Of a DNA stretch of 14,458 nucleotides, positions 1-7,328 are shown piece by piece (position 1 is the stretch's first letter; the number at the start of each line of letters is the position of its first letter). Origin of the DNA: JAXGPP01 sp964436865 (GTDB taxonomy: Bacteria; Planctomycetota; Planctomycetia; Pirellulales; Thermoguttaceae); the NCBI GenBank assembly GCA_964436865.1, contig CAYTFK010000172.1, forward strand, positions 1 to 14,458, given 5' to 3'. A program made the translations under genes and the position numbers. A model generated the notes under the pieces. It searched no databases, was not told the origin of the DNA, and saw nothing but the letters and a program-made list of their open reading frames with translations.

Positions 1-1161
1 CAGGGCGGGCTCGGCCCGCTGCAGTTCCCGTTGGCCTCCGACCCGCAAGGAGAAGCGGCCCGCGGCTTCGGGGTATGGAACGAAGAGCGGCGGGTTTCGA
101 CACGCGGTCTGTTCATCATCGACCTGGCCGGAGTATTGCAGTATTCGGTGGTCCACAACCTCAGCGTGGGACGCAATCCGGAAGAGATTCTGCGCGTGCT
201 CGACGCCTTGCAGACCGGCGGTCTCTGCCCGGCGAGTTGGACCGCGGCCGACGGGACGATCGATCCGGAGCGGGCCCTCCAGCCTGGCAGGATATTGGGG
301 CACTACCGCATCCGCGCTCCCTTGGGAAGCGGCACGTTCGGAGCCGTGTTTTCTGCCTGGGACTTGTGGCTGGAGCGGACGGTCGCCATCAAGGTCCTCA
401 AGCGGGCGCTGTTCGAGTCGCGCGAGGCACTTCGGGCCGAGGCGCGGGCGGCGGCGAGGCTGAATCACCCGCACGTGTGCACGGTCTACTCGGTCGAGGA
501 AGTGGAAGGCTTGCCGCTGATCGCCATGGAGTACATCGACGGCCGGTCGCTGGCGGCATTGCTCGATGAGGCGTGGGAACCCGACGCCGCGCCAGGCCTG
601 GCCCGGCAGATCGCGGCCGGTTTGGCGGCTGCGCATGCACAAGGCGTGGTTCACGGTGATCTGAAACCGGCCAACGTCATGGTCGCCAAGGACGGAACGG
701 CGAAGCTTCTCGACTTCGGATTGTCGCTCTCCCAGAACATTGACAGAGCCGTCGCCCAGCGACTGGCGGCAGAAACGGCGGCGGGTCTTGATATCGCCAT
801 CAACCGCGCGGGGACCGACGCCACCGTGGAATACGATGAGCTGAGTTGGGAGCACGGTGCTATTCGCGGCACGCCGGCGTATATGTCACCCGAGCAGGCT
901 CGCGGTCTGCCGGGCACACCCGCCAGCGATGTCTTCTCCTTCGGGCTGACGTTCTTTGAAATGCTCACCGGCCGCCGGGCTCTGGTGGAGAACTCAGCCG
1001 TCAAACTGTTCCTGCGGCTGGAGTCGGAGGATCTGGCATCGCGGCTCGCGCAGCAACTGGAGGCCCCCTACCGCCAACTCATGCTGGAACTTCTGGCCCG
1101 CGAGCCGGAACAGCGTCCCACCATGAGCGAAGTGGTCGAGCAGTTGGTGGCTCTTCGTTGA
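1..1161 (+). CDS. 2-Cys peroxiredoxin / Ser-Thr protein kinase fusion (5' partial)
   Basis: The reading frame is open from base 1 and the gene starts upstream; the TTG at 31 lies inside the peroxiredoxin fold and is not a credible start. Codons 1-87 match the C-terminal half of typical 2-Cys peroxiredoxins: a GGLG motif (bases 4-15), RGLFIID (strand/turn), the VGRNPEEILRVLDALQ helix and the resolving-Cys motif CPASW (Cys codon 226-228). The peroxidatic Cys must lie off-window. From about codon 95 a Hanks-type kinase follows: P-loop GSGTFG (codons 109-114), VAIK lysine (131), catalytic loop HGDLKPAN (218-225, non-RD because HRD is HGD), DFG (238-240), GTPAYMSPE ending at 298, and a complete C-lobe to the TGA stop. 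About 60 codons separate DFG from SPE, roughly twice the usual length. No membrane segment is visible, so a cytosolic location is expected. Inference: peroxide reduction or the disulfide state could control kinase activity. Domain identity is secure; function of the fusion is not. Confidence 0.9.
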   Translation, partial: QGGLGPLQFPLASDPQGEAARGFGVWNEERRVSTRGLFIIDLAGVLQYSVVHNLSVGRNPEEILRVLDALQTGGLCPASWTAADGTIDPERALQPGRILGHYRIRAPLGSGTFGAVFSAWDLWLERTVAIKVLKRALFESREALRAEARAAARLNHPHVCTVYSVEEVEGLPLIAMEYIDGRSLAALLDEAWEPDAAPGLARQIAAGLAAAHAQGVVHGDLKPANVMVAKDGTAKLLDFGLSLSQNIDRAVAQRLAAETAAGLDIAINRAGTDATVEYDELSWEHGAIRGTPAYMSPEQARGLPGTPASDVFSFGLTFFEMLTGRRALVENSAVKLFLRLESEDLASRLAQQLEAPYRQLMLELLAREPEQRPTMSEVVEQLVALR

Positions 1162-1272
1162 CAGCCGCACCCCCACCACATCACTCACTGCCCCCTCTTT
1201 CAGGCGGTTTCCGCTGGGGCGGCCCGCGGTTTTCGACTTGCGCAAATGTCCAGATATTACCCGTGAATTTCC

Positions 1273-1297
1273 AGGAGGCGGCGATATGACATTTTGA
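1273..1297 (+). promoter_or_regulatory. Strong Shine-Dalgarno followed by a three-codon micro-ORF upstream of sucA
   Basis: A full AGGAGG (1273-1278) sits 7 bases before an ATG at 1286, but that frame reads ATG ACA TTT and stops with TGA at 1295-1297. The same Shine-Dalgarno is 15 bases from a TTG (1294) that opens in the sucA frame. It could be a leader peptide, a remnant of an earlier start, or chance. Confidence 0.3.
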
Positions 1298-1377
1298 CGG
1301 TGTTAAGTGGGGGTGCCGAGGCAAACAGAAGCGGCACAATCATTGCGTCGGATGTAAACTGGGAAGCTACAGTTATA

Positions 1378-4224
1378 ATGTCTCCCACCGGGCCCAAGAC
1401 CATGCTCCAACGTCCCACCCTGAACCCGAGCAATCTGAGCGTCGAGTATCTCGAGGGGCTCTTGGAGGATTACCTCCGCGACCCTTCGCTGGTGCCACCG
1501 GAGTGGCGTGATTTCCTGGAGGAAGCCGCGCGTGCGGATAACCCTTCAGGCACCGTTCGGCTCCGCCCCGAATTTCCCCGCAAGAGCCTGTTTGGCGGGG
1601 CGGATACACGTCTTGCTCCGACGGTCGCTGCGCCGTCTGAGACGCGAGTCGAGGCCGCAGCCGGCTCGTCCGATCTTCAATTTCGTCTTGCCGGCCTCGT
1701 GCGCGCCTTCCGGCAATGGGGCCATCTGGCGGCGACGATCGATCCCTTGGGGTCGCCGCGACCGGGGCATCCGGATCTTGCTCTCGAAGCTCACGGGCTG
1801 ACCGATCGCGATCTCGACCGTCCCGCCGGCGTGGCTGGCAATGGACAGGCGGGAACGGTCCGCCAGCTTGTCGAGCACCTCCAGCGCACGTATTGCCGAA
1901 CGATCGGCGCGGAGTTCATGCACATCGACGAGGCCGAACCGCGCGAATGGCTGCGGCAAAGGATGGAGAGCCACGAGAACCGGCTGGAGCTGACTCGCGA
2001 CGAGCAAGTAAGGATTCTGCGCAAGCTGACCGAGGCGGTGCTGTTCGAGGAGTTCATTCAGAAGAAATACCTCGGCGCGAAGTCGTTTTCGCTGGAGGGG
2101 GGCGAGATCCTCAGCCCGCTGTTGCGGCTGGCGATCGAGAAGGGCTCGACCGTGGGCATCTCCGAAATCGTTATGGGGATGGCTCACCGCGGGCGGCTCA
2201 ACGTGCTGGCCAACATCCTGAAGAAGGGCCCGCGTCAGATCTTCCACGAGTTCCAGGACCGGCCGCCTTACCAGTCGGAGAAGGGAGACGTCAAGTATCA
2301 CCTCGGGCACACTCACCGCTGGTTGGCGGAGAACGGCAAGATCGTCGAACTGACGCTGTGCTTCAACCCCAGCCATCTCGAGTTCGTCAATCCGGTGGCG
2401 GAAGGCCTGATGCGGGCCAAGCAGGATCGCGACCGCGACGTGGCTCGCGAGCACGGGATGGTGATCCTCGTACACGGCGATGCGGCGTTCGCGGGCGAGG
2501 GGGTCTGCCAGGAGACGTTGAATGCAAGCGAGTTGCCCGGCTATACCACGGGCGGGACGCTGCACGTGATCCTCAACAACCAGATCGGTTTCACGACGAC
2601 GCCGCAGGAAGGGCGGTCGACCCGCTATGCCACCGACCTGGCGAAGATGCTCCAGTCGCCCATCTTCCATGTCAACGGAGAGGACCCGCGGGGCGTGGCG
2701 CAGGTTGTCGACATGGCGGTTGATTTTCGGCAGCGGTTCCACCGCGATGTGTTCATCGACGTTTACTGCTACCGGCGCCGCGGGCACAACGAAACCGACG
2801 ATCCTTCGTACACGCAGCCGCTGCTTTACAAGGCGATCTCACGGCGGAAGTCGGTTCGCGAGACGTTTGAGGAGACTTTGCTGGCCGAGAAGATCCTCAC
2901 TCGTGAGGAGGCCGATCAGATACCGAAACGGGTGCAAGACTACCTGGAGAGTGAATACTCAAAAGCCCAGCGGGGCGACGTTTTCGGGCCGTCGTGCCTT
3001 CTCGACGACGTATGGAAGGGTTACCACGGCGGTCCGGAGCCGTTTGAGGAGAAGACGGATACGGGCGTCGAGCGCGAGAAGCTGACCCAGTTGATGGAGA
3101 AGCTGACGACTGTTCCGGAGGGCTTTCACGTCCATCCAAAGCTGGAGAAGTTCCTCGAGCGCCGGCGCGAGATGGGGCGCGGTGAACGGCCGCTCGACTG
3201 GGGCGGCGCCGAGGCCTTGGCCCTGGCCAGCCTGGCAGTCGAGGGGCACCGCGTGCGATTGAGCGGGCAGGACTCGTGCCGCGGGACGTTCAGCCACCGG
3301 CACGCCGTGCTTTACGACGTGGAAACGGGCGCCCCGTACACACCGCTGAAGCACCTGTCGGATGATCAGGCGCCGGTTGAAGTCTTCAACAGCCCGCTCT
3401 CAGAGGCCGGCGTGCTGGGCTTGGAATACGGCTACAGCCTGGAGTATCCCGAGTGCCTTGTGGCCTGGGAAGCCCAGTTCGGCGATTTCTGGAACGTGGC
3501 GCAGGTGATCGTCGATCAGTTCCTGGCCAGTGCCGAGGAGAAATGGTCGCGGCTGAGCGGGATCGTGCTGCTCTTGCCGCACGGGCACGAGGGACAGGGG
3601 CCCGAGCACTCGAGCGCCCGACTGGAGCGGTTCTTGAACCTTGGGACGGAAGACAATATCCAGGTCGTCTACCCGACAACTCCGGCGCAGTATTTCCACG
3701 TTCTCCGGCGTCAGATGCTGCGCAAGTGGCTCAAGCCGCTGGTGATCCTCACGCCGAAGAGCATGTTGCGGCACCCGGCGGCGGTGTCGAGCCTCGACGA
3801 CCTTACCAAGGGGCCGTTCCGGCGCGTGCTGCCGGATAACGATCTGGCCTGCGGCGAGGTGTCGCGGATCGTGATGTGCAGCGGGAAGATCTACTACGAG
3901 CTTCTGGAGAAGCGCGAGCAACTGGGGCGGAAGGACGTGGCACTGGTGCGCCTCGAGCAGCTCTACCCGTTCCCCCACAAGCGGCTGCGGTCCGCGCTCG
4001 ACACGTGCCGCGAGGGAACGCCCGTGTACTGGGTGCAGGAGGACCCGGAAAACATGGGGGCATGCTACTATCTCAAGGTCCGCTTCCGCGAGGAGCTTTA
4101 CGACCGCTATCCGTTCCGGACGATCGCCCGGGCTCCGTCCGCCAGTCCGGCGACGGGCTCAGGAGCGATCCATCGACGCGAGCAGGAAGAGCTGCTCAAT
4201 CGCGCGTTTTCGGAGTCAACCTGA
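1378..4224 (+). CDS. sucA: 2-oxoglutarate dehydrogenase E1 component
   Basis: Thiamine-diphosphate-dependent decarboxylase of the 2-oxoglutarate dehydrogenase complex; it decarboxylates 2-oxoglutarate and reductively succinylates the lipoyl group of E2. The N-terminal docking segment (VEYLEGLLEDYLRDPSLVP) is typical of E1o rather than pyruvate E1. MAHRGRLN (His codon 2185) and KYHLGH (His codon 2299) are 38 residues apart, as for the active-site His pair of E. coli SucA. The ThDP/Mg motif runs from HGDAAFAGEG to NNQIGFTT, and the pyrimidine-binding half contains PHGHEGQGPEHSSARLERF. The length (948 residues) is normal for the family. Start choice: the frame is open back to a TTG at 1294, but codons 1294-1377 (TTA, AGA, ATA, GTA, ACA) are unlike the rest of the gene, so I prefer ATG 1378; ATG 1402 is also possible. 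It is followed after 88 bases by sucB with no terminator visible. Confidence 0.96.
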   Translation: MSPTGPKTMLQRPTLNPSNLSVEYLEGLLEDYLRDPSLVPPEWRDFLEEAARADNPSGTVRLRPEFPRKSLFGGADTRLAPTVAAPSETRVEAAAGSSDLQFRLAGLVRAFRQWGHLAATIDPLGSPRPGHPDLALEAHGLTDRDLDRPAGVAGNGQAGTVRQLVEHLQRTYCRTIGAEFMHIDEAEPREWLRQRMESHENRLELTRDEQVRILRKLTEAVLFEEFIQKKYLGAKSFSLEGGEILSPLLRLAIEKGSTVGISEIVMGMAHRGRLNVLANILKKGPRQIFHEFQDRPPYQSEKGDVKYHLGHTHRWLAENGKIVELTLCFNPSHLEFVNPVAEGLMRAKQDRDRDVAREHGMVILVHGDAAFAGEGVCQETLNASELPGYTTGGTLHVILNNQIGFTTTPQEGRSTRYATDLAKMLQSPIFHVNGEDPRGVAQVVDMAVDFRQRFHRDVFIDVYCYRRRGHNETDDPSYTQPLLYKAISRRKSVRETFEETLLAEKILTREEADQIPKRVQDYLESEYSKAQRGDVFGPSCLLDDVWKGYHGGPEPFEEKTDTGVEREKLTQLMEKLTTVPEGFHVHPKLEKFLERRREMGRGERPLDWGGAEALALASLAVEGHRVRLSGQDSCRGTFSHRHAVLYDVETGAPYTPLKHLSDDQAPVEVFNSPLSEAGVLGLEYGYSLEYPECLVAWEAQFGDFWNVAQVIVDQFLASAEEKWSRLSGIVLLLPHGHEGQGPEHSSARLERFLNLGTEDNIQVVYPTTPAQYFHVLRRQMLRKWLKPLVILTPKSMLRHPAAVSSLDDLTKGPFRRVLPDNDLACGEVSRIVMCSGKIYYELLEKREQLGRKDVALVRLEQLYPFPHKRLRSALDTCREGTPVYWVQEDPENMGACYYLKVRFREELYDRYPFRTIARAPSASPATGSGAIHRREQEELLNRAFSEST

Positions 4225-4301
4225 AGGCTGAACCATCGTCCGATAGTCCTTCGATTCGGCTCTGCTGATCCCGGCCTGAGCCCTTTCCAATGAGCAACCC
4301 T

Positions 4302-4305
4302 GGAG
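4302..4305 (+). promoter_or_regulatory. Ribosome binding site of sucB
   Basis: GGAG lies 7 bases before ATG 4313, supporting that start over the out-of-frame ATG at 4290, which stops after ten codons at 4322. Confidence 0.55.
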
Positions 4306-4312
4306 TCACGCG

Positions 4313-5545
4313 ATGGCCGTAGAGGTCAAAGTGCCCGCCGTGGGCGAATCGGTGCACGAAGTGCAGATCGTCCAGTGGCACGTCCAGGAGGGACAATTCG
4401 TGGAGAAGGATCGGGATCTGGTGGAGATCGACAGCGAGAAGGCTTCGATGCAGATCCCGGCACCGGCGGCGGGAGTGGTGTCAAAGATCATGGCCGCCAG
4501 CGGCGCGGTCGTGACGGTGGGGGATGTGATTGGCCACATTGACGAGTCGGTCCAAACCCCTGTCGAGAAGCCGGCCGAGGTGCAACAAGAAACGCCCGCG
4601 AAGCAGGCGGCGGCCGGCGAGGCCGGCGCTGCAGGGCGAGGGTCGGGCGACGGTCGTGAACCGCACGTGATGCCCTCGGCAGCTCGCGTCCTCAGCGAAC
4701 GGTCGCTCTCGGCAGCCGAAGTGCCGGCAAGCGGTCCGGGCGGGCGACTGTTGAAGGAAGATGTCGAACGGCATGCCGCGACTCCCCCGCGAGCCCCGGA
4801 ACCGCGGCCCGTGGCAGCCGAACCGGCTCCGACGGCGGCGGGAGACCGCGAGGAAGAGGTCGTGCCGATGAGCATGATCCGCCGGCACATCGCGCGCCGC
4901 CTGGTCGAGGCGCAGCAGCAGGCGGCGCTTCTGACCACGTTCAACGAGGCCGACATGTCGGCCGTGATCGCGCTACGGGAAAAGTACCGCGACGCGTTTC
5001 AGCAGAAGCACTCGGTGAAGCTCGGCTTCATGTCGTTCTTCACCAAGGCCGTGGTCGAAGCCCTGAAGCGGTTCCCGCAGCTCAATGCCGAGATCCGGCA
5101 GCAAAACGTCGTCTATAAGAATTATTACGACATCGGCATCGCCATCGGCGGCGGAAAAGGGCTGGTCGTGCCGGTGCTGCGGAACGCCGAACGGATGAGC
5201 TTCGCTGAGATCGAGAAAGCGATTGGCGACTTCGGCGCCCGGGCCAAGGACGGCAAAATCGCGCCCGAGGAACTGGAAGGAGGGACGTTTACGATCTCTA
5301 ACGGCGGCGTCTACGGTTCAATGCTGTCGACGCCGATCGTGAACCCGCCGCAAAGCGGAATTCTCGGCCTGCATGCCATTCAGGAGCGTCCGGTAGCGGT
5401 CGCCGGCAAGGTCGAAATCCGGCCCATGATGTACCTGGCATTGACCTACGACCACCGGATTGTCGACGGTCGCGAGGCAGTGAGATTCCTGCTCACTGTC
5501 AAGCAGATCATCGAAGACCCGACGCGGATCATCCTGGAAATCTGA
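4313..5545 (+). CDS. sucB: 2-oxoglutarate dehydrogenase E2 (dihydrolipoyllysine succinyltransferase)
   Basis: Core of the 2-oxoglutarate dehydrogenase complex; it carries the succinyl group on a lipoyl arm and transfers it to CoA. Residues 1-77 are one lipoyl domain, with the lipoylated lysine expected at K43 in EIDSEKAS; the more usual DK pair is EK here. An Ala/Pro/Glu-rich linker leads to a peripheral subunit-binding domain (about residues 118-148, PSAARVLSERSL), which holds E1 and/or E3. A second linker precedes the catalytic acyltransferase domain (about 180-410). That domain contains STPIVNPPQSGILG, characteristic of succinyltransferases, and the active-site motif YDHRIVDG with H381 and D385. 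At 410 residues it is normal for SucB and has a single lipoyl domain, arguing against a pyruvate E2. Its stop is 6 bases from the lpdA start, so the two are surely co-transcribed. Confidence 0.96.
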   Translation: MAVEVKVPAVGESVHEVQIVQWHVQEGQFVEKDRDLVEIDSEKASMQIPAPAAGVVSKIMAASGAVVTVGDVIGHIDESVQTPVEKPAEVQQETPAKQAAAGEAGAAGRGSGDGREPHVMPSAARVLSERSLSAAEVPASGPGGRLLKEDVERHAATPPRAPEPRPVAAEPAPTAAGDREEEVVPMSMIRRHIARRLVEAQQQAALLTTFNEADMSAVIALREKYRDAFQQKHSVKLGFMSFFTKAVVEALKRFPQLNAEIRQQNVVYKNYYDIGIAIGGGKGLVVPVLRNAERMSFAEIEKAIGDFGARAKDGKIAPEELEGGTFTISNGGVYGSMLSTPIVNPPQSGILGLHAIQERPVAVAGKVEIRPMMYLALTYDHRIVDGREAVRFLLTVKQIIEDPTRIILEI

Positions 5546-5551
5546 CGCACA

Positions 5552-6943
5552 ATGGACGAGAAACATCACGACCTGGTCGTCATCGGTGCCGGGCCGGCAG
5601 GGTACGTCGCCGCGCTGCGGGCGGCGCAACTGGGATTGGATGCGGCCTGCGTCGACGAGAACGAGTTGCTCGGCGGAACGTGCCTCCGGATCGGCTGCAT
5701 TCCCAGCAAGGCGATGCTGGAGTCGAGCGAGAAGTTCTACGAAACAAAGAACTCGCTGGCCCAGCATGGTGTTCGCGTCGGTCAGGTCGAACTCGACCTG
5801 GCGGCGATGCTCCGCCGCAAAGAAGAGATCGTCGGTACGCTCTGCCGCGGCATCGAAGGGTTGCTCAAGAAGCGGAAAGTCGCCGATTATCGCGGCCGCG
5901 CTCGGTTCGAGTCGCCTTCCCGCGTGATCGTTCAGGGCCGCGACAGCCCGATGGCTTTGACGGCCCGCCACTTCCTCATTGCCACCGGTAGCCGGCCGGC
6001 GACGATTCCAGGCGTCGAACTGGACGGCGACCGGATCGGAACCAGCACCGAGGCGCTCGGTTATCCAGAAGTGCCTGGGCACCTCGTGGTAATCGGGGGC
6101 GGATATATCGGGCTGGAGATGGGCTCGGTGTGGAATCGCCTCGGGGCCAAGGTCACTGTGCTCGAAGCGCTGGACCGCATCCTGCCCGAAGTCGACGCCG
6201 ATCTGGCGCAGGCGGCGAAGAAGGTGCTCGAGCGGCAGGGGATGTCATTCCGTCTCTCCGCCCGGGTGAATCGCGCCTACGTGGAGCAGGACGCCTGCAT
6301 CGTGGAGTGCGAGGGACAGGAACCCATCCGCTGCGACCGGGTGCTGTTGGCGGTCGGCCGGGTGCCTGTGACAGACGGTCTTGGAGTGGACGAAATTGGC
6401 GTCACGCGCGATCGAAAAGGGTTCATCGGCGTCGACAGGAGTTACGCCACTTCGGTGCCCGGCATTTACGCAGTGGGCGACTGCATCGGCCAGCCGATGC
6501 TCGCCCACAAAGCGTCGGACGAAGCGGTGGCTTGTGTGGAGAAGCTTGTCACTGGCTACGGCCACGTGAACTACGACGTGATTCCGGCGGTAGTCTACAC
6601 CCACCCCGAGATTGCCGGCGTGGGGTGGTCGGAAAAGGCCCTCCAGCAGTCTGGGCGGGAGTTCCGCAAAGGAGTGTTCCCGTTCCGCGCCAACGGCCGC
6701 GCCCGGACGCTGGGCGACGTCGAGGGATCGGTGAAGATCCTCGCCGACCCGGTAACGGATCGCGTGCTGGGCGTTCATATCATCGGGCCGCGGGCCGGCG
6801 ACATGATTGCCGAGGCAGCGGCTGCCATCGAGTTCGGCGCGACGAGCGAAGACCTTGTCAGGACGTGCCACGCCCATCCCACGCTTTCTGAAGCGCTGCG
6901 CGAGGCGGCGCTGGCGGTGGACGGGCGCGCGTTGCACGTGTGA
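5552..6943 (+). CDS. lpdA: Dihydrolipoyl dehydrogenase (E3)
   Basis: FAD flavoprotein that reoxidises the dihydrolipoyl arm of E2 and reduces NAD+, completing the complex. Visible features: N-terminal FAD-binding GAGPAGY (residues 12-18), the redox disulfide GGTCLRIGC (C44 and C49), the NAD-binding GGGYIGLEMG in the middle domain, the second FAD contact YAVGDC, and the C-terminal dimerisation domain with the catalytic pair HAHPTLSE (H442, E447). Its 463 residues match the family. Being third in a sucA-sucB-lpdA operon, it most likely serves the 2-oxoglutarate complex; it could also serve pyruvate dehydrogenase or glycine cleavage if no other copy exists. It ends only 10 bases from the convergent stop of the next gene, with no hairpin between them. 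Confidence 0.97.
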   Translation: MDEKHHDLVVIGAGPAGYVAALRAAQLGLDAACVDENELLGGTCLRIGCIPSKAMLESSEKFYETKNSLAQHGVRVGQVELDLAAMLRRKEEIVGTLCRGIEGLLKKRKVADYRGRARFESPSRVIVQGRDSPMALTARHFLIATGSRPATIPGVELDGDRIGTSTEALGYPEVPGHLVVIGGGYIGLEMGSVWNRLGAKVTVLEALDRILPEVDADLAQAAKKVLERQGMSFRLSARVNRAYVEQDACIVECEGQEPIRCDRVLLAVGRVPVTDGLGVDEIGVTRDRKGFIGVDRSYATSVPGIYAVGDCIGQPMLAHKASDEAVACVEKLVTGYGHVNYDVIPAVVYTHPEIAGVGWSEKALQQSGREFRKGVFPFRANGRARTLGDVEGSVKILADPVTDRVLGVHIIGPRAGDMIAEAAAAIEFGATSEDLVRTCHAHPTLSEALREAALAVDGRALHV

Positions 6944-6953
6944 GGCGATCGGC

Positions 6954-7148
6954 TTAGTCGATCTCCATCTCGTCCTCTTCATCGCGAAGAGCGAGCATGG
7001 CTTCGTACGCGTCTTCAAAACGATGGTAGGGCCCCGGATCGACGACGAAGCCACCCTGCTTGATCGCCGCCTTCTCGGCCGGCAAACCCGGTTCCAACTC
7101 GGCGACGGTGAGGCCGTCGGGCACTTCGATGATGGCAAAGTCGGCCAT
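6954..7148 (-). CDS. Small acidic protein of unknown function
   Basis: A 64-residue protein I do not recognise, reading MADFAIIEVPDGLTVAELEP at the N-terminus. It has 17 acidic residues against 4 Lys/Arg and ends in an Asp/Glu run. A central PGPYHRFEDAYEAMLAL segment looks like one amphipathic helix. There is no signal peptide, membrane segment or Cys. The start at 7148 is chosen over ATG 7163 because GGGAGG lies 7 bases upstream. It lies downstream of the response-regulator gene on the same strand, 180 bases away, and converges on lpdA. That it is a real gene is supported by the ribosome binding site, a bounded open frame and protein-like sequence. Its role, and any link to the response regulator, cannot be read from the sequence. 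Confidence 0.7.
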   Translation of the reverse strand: MADFAIIEVPDGLTVAELEPGLPAEKAAIKQGGFVVDPGPYHRFEDAYEAMLALRDEEDEMEID

Positions 7149-7155
7149 GGCTGAG

Positions 7156-7161
7156 CCTCCC
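7156..7161 (-). promoter_or_regulatory. Ribosome binding site deciding the start of the small acidic gene
   Basis: On the minus strand this reads GGGAGG, 7 bases before ATG 7148. It overlaps the alternative ATG at 7163, which makes that upstream start unlikely. Confidence 0.6.
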
Positions 7162-7328
7162 ATAGAAAGGTGTTAGACTTCAGCTTGCTGACCCCGTGGG
7201 GCCGACAACCGTGAACACAGGCATTCTTGCCTGGAGCCAGGAGTCGGACAAGCCACTCCAGGGTGCCCGGCCAAGGAGGGCTGCGGCACGGCCGACCAGG
7301 GTGGCGGCCGGAGTGGATTTCTTTACAG

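Noticed and set aside
31..33. TTG as the start of the kinase gene
   Set aside because: The codons before it (QGGLGPLQFP) continue the peroxiredoxin match, so the true start lies upstream of the window.
1374..1379. TATAAT just upstream of ATG 1378 as a sucA promoter
   Set aside because: There is no -35 match at 15-19 bases and no extended TG; it overlaps the probable start codon. Noted only as part of the start ambiguity.
1546..2787. 413-codon minus-strand open frame antisense to sucA, plus a 335-codon plus-strand frame at 1716-2723
   Set aside because: Both overlap highly conserved E1o coding sequence and show no recognisable domain; they are shadows of codon bias.
7230..7262. CCTGGAG/CTCCAGG inverted repeat between the REC-REC and small acidic genes
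   Set aside because: A 7-bp stem with a 19-base loop and no U tract in a G+C-rich gap is expected by chance.
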